From Crossaster papposus (Eukaryota; Echinodermata; Asteroidea; Velatida; Solasteridae): a stretch of DNA of 64,000 nt. A model generated the notes under the pieces. It worked only from the letters and a program-made list of their open reading frames with translations, had not been told where the DNA came from and did no database searches. The stretch is taken from contig JBAIAA010000025.1 in the NCBI GenBank assembly GCA_037893245.1, positions 868,001 through 932,000 on the forward strand, in the 5' to 3' direction. This document shows, piece after piece, positions 39,972-51,225 of this stretch (the stretch's first letter is position 1; every line of letters starts with the position of its first letter). The position numbers and the translations under genes are program-made.

Positions 39972-40935
39972 AGACAACTAAGGTGATGTTAGTAGTAACA
40001 CTATCTAATTATGCATTTCTAGAATGGTAAAGTCAAGTGGCTTTGTTGTCCAGCATGTAAAATCAGACATTATTTTAAGGTCATTTTGTGCAAGTGGACT
40101 CAACTCTTGTAAATTTTCTGTGGTTTGTTTCTTCCTGTCTATTTTTCTTTCTTTCTCTTTCTTGTTCTGTAATGCAGGAGCAATAGCAACGGAGGGCGCT
40201 ATGCCATTCAGGGTAATACTGTTTGGTTTTTTTTGGACAGGGTAACATTTTGCATACTCCCTCACGTCAGGCCTTATGCGTGAACCGAGGACTCCTCCCA
40301 AACGCTTTGATATTTAACCAACAGTCAAAAAGGGCCACGAAAGTCCCATTTTTTACAATATCTCATACCGAGGACGCGCTCGGTTTGCAAGGTGTCCTCA
40401 GTATGTGAGTGTGTACTTAAAAGCCCTCCATTTGCGGTATTGACATGTACACACAAACAGGAAGAAGACTCAAAACGGGTATTCACTGGTTTCGGTGGTT
40501 CTAAGGCCGTTTATTCCAACTACTTCTGGCTCAAACAAGTGACATAAAGTTACCGTTCCAACGCGGCACTAAAAACTGGTCCGGCGCCTGCGCCATTCGC
40601 AACGGGTCTCCCTGAGCGGTTCCATGGTTGAACCGCTCTGGTGCCCTCTATCGGCCAACTGGCAAAGACGCTACTATATCTACCACCGTCATAGTCTTGC
40701 TCCAAGACCAAGTTTTCCATTTGTTCCGGGCGCGCCATTCTTCTATGTAGTTCATCATCCATCAATTCTCCGAAAATAGGCTTATTGAGGGCGCCCTTGA
40801 TTATTACGAGATTTGTTTCACAGCTTGGTCTTGACGCAAAGGTAACGTGAACCCGTACAATTCCGAGGACATTCCAATCATAGCTCAAATAGCTACTAGC
40901 CCACGCATGCGGCTGAGTCGTTTTTATTCAATGTA
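39972..40935. other. Non-coding stretch
   Basis: A minus-strand frame of 112 codons (40888-40550) is open but has no usable ATG, no splice context and no family. Nothing else recognised. Confidence 0.4.
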
Positions 40936-41159
40936 TTGTACTGTGATGAACCATCAACTATACGTTTATACACATTGACATGAACTGTATGGTCCATATG
41001 TTATTAATGCCAAGTCACTCATTATAGATTTGCAGAGTCTAATTGGACAACACTGTTCGTGGGCGTGGCTTAAGTCACCACTTAGCAATACAACATTTTG
41101 ATTGGTTAGTACATCCTCTGTACTTGGTTAAAGATGTGCATTTAGTGTCCGAGATGGTC

Positions 41160-41577
41160 TATAAAAGGCAGAGCGAGAGTGAATAAACCTCACTTCTTCA
41201 CTTGGGTGGGACCAAAGAAGTCAAAGAAGTCTCCTGTGTCTGTTCATTTGTCTAATTGTTGCCGTCTCGAGGTATAGTCTCCACCGGTCATCCACCGGTC
41301 AGCCACCTTTATTCCACATGTGGCCCAAATCCACTAGCCAATCACCCCAATCCACTCAATCCAAAGGTTAATCCACCCAAATCACTCCACCCCACCCACA
41401 ACGAGCTGAGTCCGCTGGTTGGTGCTTTTCCCCCAGTGGCGCGGAACGTGACGTGCCGGATGTCACTTAGTGCTGTGGCCTACAACCGCAGGTGCTCTAA
41501 CTCCATTGCGACTTGGTCAGACAGGCAGTGAACCTACGACTTGGCGACGCGCGTCACATTGGTGGCAGCGGTGGGAT
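41160..41577 (+). promoter_or_regulatory. LTR promoter, poly(A) signal and tRNA-Leu-type primer site of Gypsy element 1
   Basis: TATAAAAG at 41160, AATAAA at 41182, and a CA end at 41557-41558. One base later TGGTGGCAGCGGTGGGAT (41560-41577) matches the complement of the 3' end of animal tRNA-Leu (..ATCCCACCGCTGCCACCA). So this is the R-U5 side of the 5' LTR; its start lies left of 41160 and could not be fixed (perhaps ~40930). No 3' LTR is seen after 46283. Confidence 0.65.
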
Positions 41578-41708
41578 CCGCTAGAGTGACGTGACAGATA
41601 GCCAAGGGAACCACAGGGTAAAAAGGCAAGCAGTGACCTACCAGAAGCAGTGACTGGTGGATAGCAGAATTTAGCAGTGGACGTGGAGAACCACTAGGAA
41701 AGGCTACA

Positions 41709-44700
41709 ATGGACGGCAAGGACCGGATGTGGGAGGAGAGTATGGGATACTTTGAGGAATCACCGGCAAGGGTGACCAGAAAAGCCAGCATTCGGCTGCA
41801 GCCTGCTGCGGCACCAGGGCCTTCTGTGTGGACACCGGGTTCCGCCGAGATAATGACGGGGGTTGGTGTCGGAATGAGGGAGGCAAGGCCGGTGAAAGTG
41901 GATAAGACAGAGGGTGTACGACAGGGTTCGGTGACAGCACAAAACCTCTTCCAATGGCAAGGAAGGGTTGGGGAAGTGATAGCACCTCCGGTCGGCACAA
42001 CAGAGTCTTCTCATCAACCAAGATTCATGTCAACACCAGTGACATGGGGGTCAAGATCGGAGGAACAACCGGTTCGCCAAGGCTTGACGGATTTGGGTAG
42101 GGTGGAGCAAGCAGAGGTGCAGTGGCAAAGACCTACAGGAGCAAGTGATATCCCAGTTGAGTCTGGATGGCCGTCAACCTGGCCAAGAATACAAGCTCCA
42201 CCAGAAATGAAAGGCTGCAAGCGCTTGGGCAGGGAATACGTCGACTCACGGAGCTGGCGTATCCTGAACTGCCAAGAGATAGCAGAGAACGTCTGGCACG
42301 TGGGTATTTGGTGGATGGTATACCCGATGCAGAGATTCGAGCGGGAATTTTCAGAGCTCATCCAAAGTTGCTGGTTGAGGCAATTAGAGCGGCACTGGAA
42401 ACCGAGTCTTTCCTGAAAGCGGAAAGGCAAAGGCAGCGAAACCAGGGTGTTCGACCAGACAGAAACAATCGAATCACAAGAGGAAATGGTAGAAATGGTC
42501 TCAAGGGATGAGTTTAAAAGGCAAATGCGGGCAATGTCGGAGCAACTGCAGCAAATGCATCAGATGTTGGCTGGGCTAACTGGCCTGCTTCCACTGTGGA
42601 AGAAATTGGCACTTTAAGAGGGATTGCCCTGAACTGAGGAGTAGTGCACCGACGGGAAATGACTCCGGACCAACCCAGCGGTGGTACAGATCCAGAGAAA
42701 CTAAAAGATGATGAAGGACTTCCAATGGAGCGGTCCAACCTAATGCCACTGCCAATTGGAGTTGCTTCTTATAGGGTATTTGTGAGAGGCGAGATTGGGA
42801 CACATTCACTGCCCTTCCTCATAGACACCGGGTCGTCGGAGACACTGATAGACACAAAAGAGTACAACCTTATGGATCGAAAAACCAGACCTATATTGAC
42901 GCCGGTCGGTGAAGTGATCCGCCAGGCGGATGGGAAACCACTTGCGATAAAAGGAAGTGCTCAGATGAAGATACAGATGGGGGATATGACGCGGAGGTTG
43001 AAGTCCTCGTTGCATCAATAAAAAACCAAGGAATACTTGGCATGAATTACCTGTTGACCACTGGCTGTGAACTGGACTTAAAGCATCAGAAGTTGAAGAT
43101 CGGGGGGCAGGTGATCCCGTTACAAGGTAAAGATCAGACAAGCACTTTCAGCTGCCGAGTGCGAGTGGAAAGAACCACCTGAATTCCACCCGGTCATGAG
43201 CCCATCATCACGGGTGTTCTGGATGAGAAGAAAGAACTCCACGGATGGGGGGTCATCGAAGCAACAGACTGGAGTAAGGTGGCAAAACGAGGTCTGATGG
43301 TAGCGAGGGTCATTGTGGATTCCACGGCAGATAAATACCCGGTGCGCGTGTTTAACCCAAGTACAACAATTGTGATGATAAGTGGAGGTAGAGTATTGGG
43401 CACCATCACATCCACAGCTGACAAGGACATTTAGAGAGGTGATCGTTCTACCATTCGGATGATGGAAAGAGAGGAAGGAGCAAAAGAGGATAAAGCTGGG
43501 CAAGAGCTTCCGGGTCATCTCATCGATTTGTACCACCGGAGTGTTGCGAACTTAACAGACAGTCCAGAACGGGAGAAGGTGAAGAAGTTACTGATCGAGT
43601 ATCAAGATGTATTTTCGATGGGCCTGGGAGATCTAGGGAAAACCGACCTAGTGCGCCACGAGATTAGGACGGATGATACGGGCCCTATACGGCAACGTCC
43701 CAGACGTCTCCCTACCTGGCAGCGTGAAGAGGCGGATAAGCAGGTACACAACATGCTACAGAAGGGAATAATCGAGCCCTCAAATAGCCCATGGGCATCT
43801 CCAGTTGTCTTAGTAAAGAAGAAAGATGTATCTACCCGATTCTGCGTCGACTACCGCCTCCTCAACGAACACACGCTGAAGGATGCGTACCCTATACCCA
43901 TGGTGGATGACAACTTGGATTCACTATCAGGGGCACAGTGGTTTTGCACTCTGGATCTGGCTAGCGGATACTGGCAGGTGGAAATCGGCTTTTGTCACCA
44001 GAGGGGGACTGTACCAGTGGAAGGTCATGCCCTTCGGCCTTTGTAACGCCCCAGCTACATTCGAGAGGCTAATGGAGAGAATCATCTGTGGATTGCAGTG
44101 GTAAACACTACTACTGTACCTCGACGACATCGTGGTTTTTGCCAAGACGGTGGATGAGGAGGTGGAGAGACTTGAGGAATTCTTCCGGAGGCTAAGACAG
44201 GCCAACCTCAAACTAAAGCCGAAGAAGTGTAGCCTCTTCCAACAAGCGGTGGCCTACCTGGGACACGTGATATCCAATGAGGGTGTATCCACGGATCCTG
44301 AAAAAGTGAGAGTTGTGGAGGAATGGCCCACACCTAGGTCAACCAAGGATGTGAGAAGTTTCATCGGGTTAGCCTCTTACTACCGACGCTTCATTCAAGG
44401 GTTTGCCAAGATTGCCCAACCGTTGCACCGGCTGATGGAAAAGAACCGGTTCTTCCTGTGGACAGAAGACTGCGAAGCTGCTTTTAGAAGCCTGAAGAAG
44501 CTACTAACAAAAGCACCTATACTAACTTACTCCAACGAAGTAGAAGAGTTTGTGCTAGATACAGACGCCAGCAGCACAGTAATTTGAGCTGTCCTATCCC
44601 AGAAGCATGATGGTGTTGTCGCATATGCTAGCCGCTCCATATCAAAGCCAGAAAGGAACTATTGTGTCACGAGGCGAGAACTACTAGCTGTTGTGACATT

Positions 44701-46283
44701 TGTCAAATACATTCGGCACTACCTGTATGGTCGACACTTTGTGATTAGGACCGATCATGGAGCCCTGATATGGTTATTAAATATCCGGGACCCAGAAGGA
44801 CAACTAGCTAGATGGATGGAGATCTTGAGTGAGTATGACATCAAGATTCAACATCGACCAGGTCGGGTCCACCAGAATGCTGATGCGCTCTCTCGCATGC
44901 CATGCAAGCAGTGTGGAAAAGAAATGGCGCAGAGCGAAGAGGACCAGAAGGAGATTACCGGAACGAATTTTACAGAAGATTCTCCCATCGCTGATCTTAG
45001 GGGGGAGGAAAAGCAAAACGAAATAGAAGGGAAAGATCTAGGTCAACAAAATGTGCTGGATGCAGCAGGAAAAGCAGATCGTGGGACGAGGATGATAAGT
45101 CTTTTACCGAGATGGACAATGAAAGAACTGAGGGAGAAGTTAGATGACACCACGATTGGACTATCATGAGAGCTAGAAGAAAGGGGAAACAGACCAGAAT
45201 GGGAAGTTCTCTCCACAGAGTCAGCACCAACCAAAAAATATTGGGCCCAGTGGCAGCAGCTGAAGATGCAACGGGAGTGCCGTGTCGACGCTTTGAAACA
45301 GATGACGGGGGGCAATGCAAGTTGCAAGTGATTTTGCCGTCATGCATGCGGGAAAGTGTCCTAGATGAACTTCATGACAGCAAGACAGCATGTCACCAGG
45401 GAGTGTGCAAAACCCTACACAAGGTCCGACAAAGGAACTACTGGGTAGGGGTGTCGGCCGATGTGCGTTCAAAGGTACGAGAATACACCGTGTGTGCAAG
45501 GAGGAAATCGCCAGGCAAGAAACCCCGGGCTCCTCTTCAGCAATACACAGTAGGCGCACCGATGGAGAGAATCGCCCTGGACGTGATGGCGATGCGTACA
45601 TACTGGTCGTGGGAGATCCATTTACAAAGTGGATTAAGGCGTACGCACTGCCAGACCAGAAGGCACAAACCATAGCAGAAACGCTAGTGGGGCAATTTAT
45701 CTGCAGATATGGCTGTCCAAAGGAAATCCACAGCGACCAAGGCACGAACTTCCATTCTGCCGTTTTCAAGCTTCAATTCAAGTGGGTTGGTCCATATCTT
45801 GTTCTAAAGAGGTTATCAGATGTGACCTTCCGGATTCAGGAGAAACAAAAAGCAAAGCCAAAGGTTGTGCATTACGACAGGCTTAAGATTTATACAGGTC
45901 CCAAAAGAAGAAAATGGCGAAAAAAGGGAAGAGATAGCATTCTTGTGGATCTGGAAGGTGAGGGGGAACAAGAACCTTCACAAGATGACGAAGATGGTGG
46001 TCACTTAGTGGAAGATAATCCACTTGAGGGGGGTACAGATTACACAGGAGAATGCCGCGAAGAACAGCCTAATTACCGCGAGCTCTCTGCTGACCTACCT
46101 GATATGCCGGGGGAACAGGAGCCGTCTGATGAACGACAAAGTTCCACCCAAGAAGACGGCAGTAAAGATACCACAATAAGCCTAATTCCAGACGAGGAGA
46201 GAAACCAAGCGTCAGGTCCCGAAAGTTCTGCCAGCGGCGACGTCCCGCTAGACTACAGGATTATGACGTCTAATCCCCGTTAA
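41709..46283 (+). pseudogene. Ty3/Gypsy gag-pol 1, defective
   Basis: Order gag, PR, RT, RNase H, IN. Gag: 41709 onward, frameshift near 42180, then LARGYLVDGIPDAEIR; zinc knuckle CFHCGRNWHFKRDCP at ~42590. Protease: LIDTGSSETL (~42830). RT: SPVVLVKKKDVSTRFCVDYR (~43800), a frameshift at ~43990, and YLDDIVVFA after an in-frame TAA at ~44108. RNase H: LDTDASSTVI, then TGA at 44585-44587, and DHGALIWLL. IN: YWVGVSADVRSKV (His-Cys finger region) and HSDQGTNFHSAVFK, but the segment holding the third catalytic residue is deleted and the frame jumps into FKWVGPYLVLKRL, the C-terminal domain. More than six breaks; an old dead copy. Confidence 0.85.
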
Positions 46284-46646
46284 AATAGTAATTATTTAGT
46301 ACAAAAAAAATGCAAGGATAGCCCGATACGGTTGCGGCAAGGGCGCCACCAAGCAGCAACGCCGGAAAAGCTCTTAACCTTTTAACTTTTAACTGGTCTC
46401 CGGGCCACCCCACGTTTTACAATGGGTGTCGTGCGGGTACCATCGCACTACATAGCAACCGCACTGATCGCGACCTAAACGTGCCTTATACGCGCACAGC
46501 ATCGTTGCAACTAGTCAAAGAGTCACTTCGTGTTTTGACAGCTAAAGAATCCACCGCCATAATCCACCACCATAATCCACCGTGATCCACTGCTGTAGCG
46601 TAGTCTAACTTAATCCACCGGTGGCTAATTCAAGCGTGCCTTCGAA
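46284..46646. other. 3' flank of Gypsy element 1
   Basis: No LTR match to 41160-41558 found. Short AATCCACCG words repeat at 46550-46620 and resemble CCACCGGTCA words near 41280, which is weak evidence for a worn terminal region. Confidence 0.35.
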
Positions 46647-47171
46647 ATGCCTGGGGGAAAGCACCGCGATGATCACAGGCGACAAAGTGTGGGAGACGAG
46701 ATCGACAAAGGGCGGGAAAGGTCAGGAAATGACGGCGCAAGCAAAAGGGCCAAGACGGAGTCCAGTGGACATTCGTCAAAGAGTAGACGGCCAAGTGCCC
46801 AGCAGCCCAAGCCAAGTGCCCAGCAGCCCAAGCCAAGTGTCCAGCAGCCCACATCCGCATGTAGTTCTGCAACCAGCAGTGCCTCTACCAGCTCGAAGTT
46901 GGAGTACGTCTGCAGTGCTCCAGGTTGCACCAAGGGCTTCTTCCTGAGGGCGAATCTGTTGAGGCACGAACGGGAGACCCGTGCTGAAGGTGGATTCATG
47001 CGGTTCGTATGTGGCACTTGCGGTGAGTTCTTCACCAGAAAGTCCAGCCTGCATCGCCACGCAGAATCACGAAACCATTGGTACTTCGGCAAAGGTTCAT
47101 CAGTCTGCCCCACCAAAACCCCACTGGGATACCCTCTCCCGGCTTCCCCAGCCATGCCGCCTGGGCCTTAA
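46647..47171 (+). CDS. Two-finger C2H2 protein (174 aa)
   Basis: ATG to TAA without interruption. N-terminal 70 residues are charged and disordered (KHRDDHRRQ.., GHSSKSRRPS), with a threefold SAQQPKP repeat (~residues 50-68) and a Ser/Thr run. Finger 1 reads CSAPGCTKGFFLRANLLRHE.. (~88-110), with the second His spaced as RHERETR, so its last ligand is doubtful; finger 2 is CGTCGEFFTRKSSLHRHAESRNH (~120-142). The tail is Pro-rich. DNA or RNA binding is expected from the fingers. Single exon, directly after a dead Gypsy copy, so it may be host or element derived. I cannot name a family. Confidence 0.5.
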   Translation: MPGGKHRDDHRRQSVGDEIDKGRERSGNDGASKRAKTESSGHSSKSRRPSAQQPKPSAQQPKPSVQQPTSACSSATSSASTSSKLEYVCSAPGCTKGFFLRANLLRHERETRAEGGFMRFVCGTCGEFFTRKSSLHRHAESRNHWYFGKGSSVCPTKTPLGYPLPASPAMPPGP

Positions 47172-47572
47172 TTGGAACTCTTCCCTCGTTTCGTGTGAAA
47201 GAAGTCAGGAAACCAGACTATAGGGTCATTTTAATTTAAAATATGACTCTCCTTACCCATTAATTGTCGAAATATTTCGCAACTTGCAAATGGTGTATAC
47301 CATCTTTAAATTTAGAAATGGATGTTGGTCCACAAATACATCACTCCCATTTGCCACAAAATGCCCTTTTACTATGATTAGTTGAGGAAAATGCCTTGCA
47401 AACCATGTTCAAATCTAGTGCTTCAATTAGGGTTGTGTGGATATGTAAAAAAGCCACATAGTTGAGCCTCTTCTGGGTCATCGTTGATCTTATGTATGTT
47501 TTCAGACGGCACAGAGCAGAAAAACCTCTTTCCGAAGTAGCATTTTACATGAAAACGATGAAAAGTACATTA

Positions 47573-47825
47573 ATTATTTTGGTACATAGCGTTATGGGGA
47601 CAACCCATAGGGTTTGTGTGTAAACTGAAATCTCTCTAATCTCAAACTCAGAACACTCTAAAATTCAAAACTTTTCAGGATCACCCTAATTTGTCCTCTT
47701 CTTCATTTATTTTCATTATACCCTAACCCGATTTTACCTTGTTCTACCTTTACTGAACACCCAACGCGCTATGGGGACTCGAAAATGTCCCCACTACTCG
47801 GTCTGTCTTTTCCAAACAAAAGAGC
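47573..47825. repeat. Dispersed repeat, copy 2
   Basis: Second copy of the family at 9213-9425; longer, with an extra ~50 bp (AATCTCAAACTCAGAACACTC). Both start near GTACATNGCGTTATGGGGAC. Confidence 0.7.
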
Positions 47826-47879
47826 CTGTCCCCCATACGCGGTGAGTGCCTACCCAGACGCAACAACTTAAAAAGTGTT

Positions 47880-48646
47880 TTGGTGGTTGTATCCTCTTTC
47901 AAGATTTATGCAATTGTGTTGACCTTTGTGATCATTGAAAGTCCTAACAACACCAGGAAAGATCGTCAGATACGATCCATGTCCAATTCATCGGGATAGA
48001 GAGTACATAGAGCTGGTGGTATTGTGAAGTTAACACCAAAAATGAGGGCAAACGTCTCTTCAGTTTGCATAGACAAATCGTGATTCTTCAGAGTGGTCTT
48101 GCGCCATCACATTTTTAGCTTGAAACACTCTTGCCATCTCCTCCGTAACAAAAAGACCCTCATACTTATTTTCAGTCCAATGTACGTGCTGAACTTTTCC
48201 AACAGAGCAATCTATTCAGGCGCTTTTCTAACAGCTTCTGACGAGCCTCCTCCATAATGAACTTTTTTCCAGTGTGTCAATAACAGCCTTATAGGTTTGT
48301 TATCAGTGCTGAAATTGCAGACGTGTAGGACACAGAGGTTTCAGAAACACTCCAACTTCCCCTGAAGAATCACTAAAGTCTGTGCAATACTCTCAAACAA
48401 TGACAACCTTTTAGGCGAAGCACTGATGATTCCGTGGACATCCTCGATTGCAGACAATGCACATTGCATCATCTTGCAACTCGTCGCAGCCTCTTGCAAG
48501 ACGAAATTTAAGCTGTGAACTGTAAGGATCTTGAGATTCTCCTCCTTCAACCTGGCAGCAACCCCAAATTGTTTCCTCTGCAAAACACTGGCACCATCAA
48601 ATGCTGCACCTCTGAAAACCGACGTGTCTAATCCCCTACATAACAA
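47880..48646 (-). pseudogene. hAT-type transposase remnant (DUF4371/ZMYM-like)
   Basis: The clear part is 48646-48341 (101 codons): FRGAAFDGASVLQRKQFGVA, a VHSLNFVLQEAATSC block and ASPKRLSLFESI, which follow the order of the hAT nuclease segment in DUF4371 proteins (a DGA box, then a His-x-Leu-Asn-x-x-Leu block and a Lys-Arg box). Downstream (48340-47880) related but much interrupted reading continues. No ends or terminal repeats seen. A fossil; it has no function as it stands. Confidence 0.55.
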
Positions 48647-48649
48647 GAC

Positions 48650-49137
48650 ATCCTTAACATATTTAAATAATGACTTTGCGTCTGTTCAGGGGCATTCATA
48701 GAATCCTAAAAAATCATTTTGATATTATGTAATCACCACTTACCAATCGTAGCGTATTAAGAGCAAGCACTTAAGAAGCACTTTCTTTATGAAAGCGCGA
48801 ACTTTCATGCAAGTCAAACTTCCCTGGGCAATCCTTCCAATTGTTAATTCCCGTAACTGTGAATGCTACATCACTACACTTTGAAAAGGTCACACAATGT
48901 TTTTACTTTTTAACGCAAATCTGCAAATAGAACAGAAGGTTTTGTTGTTACTCTTGCAAATGTACAACCATGGTCTCTCTTTCCACAAGTTAACGTTGAA
49001 CAACCTTGGTTTGTTTCCCTTTCCATACAATCAGACATTTTCTTATATTTTAAACGGTAAGCGATGAGGATTGGCCATCAAAGCACAGCACGATAAGAAA
49101 CACTTAGGGTAGGGATAAAGACGTATCACCTGTTCCT
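48650..49137. other. Non-coding stretch
   Basis: AT-rich DNA between the hAT remnant and the minisatellite. No gene or repeat recognised. Confidence 0.4.
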
Positions 49138-49923
49138 TTGTTGGGTACACCATCTAGTGCTGGTAAGGAGGAATCACCTGGTGCTGGGAGTAGTGAATCG
49201 TCTACTGCTGCTGCTCCTCTGTTGGGTGCCCCACCTGGTGTGGAGGAATGGCCTGCTGTTCCACCGTGGGCTGGGAGTGAGGAATCACCTGGTGAGGAGA
49301 GTGGTGAATCATCTGCTGCTGCTCCACTGTTAAGTGCACCACCTGGTGTGGAGAAATGTCAGGCTGCTCCACCTTGGGCTGGGAGTGAGGAATCACATGG
49401 TGCTGGGAGTGGTGAATCATATGCTGCTGCTGCTCCTCTGTTGGGTGCCCCACCTGGTGTGGAGAAATGGCCTGTTGTTCCACCGTGGGCTGGGAGTTAG
49501 AATTCACCTGGTGCTGAGAGTGGTGACTCATCTGCTGCTGCTCCACTGTTAAGTGCACCACCTGGTGTGGAGGAATGGCCTGCTGCTCCACCGTGGGCTG
49601 GGAGTGAGGAATCACCTGGTGATGGGAGTGGTGAATCATCTGCTGTGGCTGCTCCTCTGTTGGGTGCCCCACCTGGTGTGGAGGAATGGCCTGCTGCTCC
49701 ACCATTGGCTGGAATTAAGAAACCACATGTTGCTGGGATTAGTGAATCACCTGGTGCTGGGAGTTGTGAATCATCTGCTGCTGCTCCATTGTTGGGTTCC
49801 CCACCTGGTGTGGAGGAATGGCCTGCTGCTCCACTGTGGGCTGCTCCACCTTGGACTGGGAGTGAGGAATCACCTGCTGCTCTACTGTGGGGTGCACCAC
49901 CTGGTAAATTTAACATTCATTAA
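49138..49923. repeat. Minisatellite of ~109 bp open in several frames on both strands
   Basis: About seven units of ~108-111 bp (CCACCTGGTGTGGAGGAATG at ~49228, 49563 and 49672, with variants between). Because the unit length is often a multiple of three and lacks stops, frames stay open on both strands: plus 49138-49500 and 49567-49923 (GAPPGVEEWPAAPP type), minus 49705-49202 (Gln/His/Pro-rich, VEQQAIPPHQVGHPTEEQ). I see no start, splice or poly(A) context that favours one. Whether any frame is translated is open. Confidence 0.7.
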
Positions 49924-50337
49924 AGTTTTAATATCAACATTTTCAAAAGAAAACTTTATTTCAGCATTGATAAATAAAATATATTCTCCCTGTTAAATGG
50001 GCGACGAGATTTAGTTGTGTAAATTGTTATGATATGTATACAAATTTAGCATTACAAAAAGGTCAAAATTCACCGTCCGAGGATCTTTTAACCCAAGCTC
50101 CAATAGTGTTTTTCTCACCATTATTATGCAATATGTATCCCACAGAGTCCCAATTGTATCTTTATCAAGTTCCAATCACTCTGTCTAGTGAAGTAACACC
50201 ATCCTTGACTTTTCTTTTTGGCTTTTTGGTGGCTTCCTGCAAATACATATAAATCAATATACATGTAATGCAATTCATATAAATTAATAAATCTATTTGG
50301 ACATTTGAATTATTTTAAATATCCTCTAAATCCAAAC
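49924..50337. other. Non-coding stretch
   Basis: AT-rich, no gene recognised. Confidence 0.4.
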
Positions 50338-51176
50338 TACAGGGTGTTTTTAAAAAAAGTAAACAATTAGAGAATTGTATCCGAAATGGATGTTTTATAA
50401 GTTTACAGAAATGTTGTACTAAGTATAGATGGACCAAGGTCTTATGCTTTAATTTCAACCATGTCAATCCTCAGCTGTTCCGCATGAGTGAACACTAGCT
50501 GTTTACTTTCGCCTGATTTGTATTAGCTTGCCCACACAAGTGAAAGGGTTCAAACAGAATCAAACACCGTAGTAGGGAAGTTAAGGCATGTGCGTTAGGA
50601 AATTGGATTAAATCTCAGTCCTCCATAAGTCTACCAAGTTTGGACGCAGGTTGCGCCTTTCTAAAAACATTAACAACAGCATGACCTTACAAGTCAATGA
50701 TTAAGCCAAATGGAAATCATTATGAGGGAATGCAACGTTTGCACGATTCAGTCTTCAACGTGGTTACTATTTCTTTGCACACAGACTTCTGCCCTCCTCA
50801 GCATGTCATAAACAGCGCGCCTATTCTTTGCGGCATCCTGCCTCACAACAGCAACCCCGGCAGTAACACGTTTCTGCAGGTGATCCGCGATGACGCGATC
50901 GCCAAACAATTCGGCGAGATGTTCAGTCACGATCCTTCTCGTGTGTGGTGGTGCCCTATCTTGCACCCACCAGGCACACCTGAACTGTGCATTTCTTCTG
51001 CCAAGACAATAGCGACGAAAATCATTAATTGCTGGCACATTTGAATTGTTCCTATGCCGGTATTCATCACCATTGATGTTATTCCTGAAGAACAATAAGC
51101 CAATGATTAACCCATTTCCAAGAAAACCAATCCAGACTGTTGTGTTTGCTGCCACCAATCGTCTTAAGTCTCCCAT
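50338..51176 (-). pseudogene. Mariner/IS630-type transposon remnant
   Basis: Minus-strand reading of 142 codons (51176-50748) with WWVQDRAPPHTRRIVTEHL (the second-Asp region; Gln-Asp-x-Ala-Pro-Pro-His) and LAELFGDRVIA, typical of DDE_3 transposases, followed by a C-terminal RAVYDMLRRAEVCVQR block. A terminus-like TA|CAGGGTGTTTTTAAAAAAAG lies at 50338. The 5' part and the other end are missing. Confidence 0.65.
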
Positions 51177-51225
51177 TGGGCGAGTGATGGGCTAAAGTAG
51201 CAGCTAGCAGCGTAAGGCTAAAAAT

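Noticed and set aside
40550..40888. Minus-strand 112-codon gene
   Set aside because: No ATG near the start of the frame and no recognisable domain.
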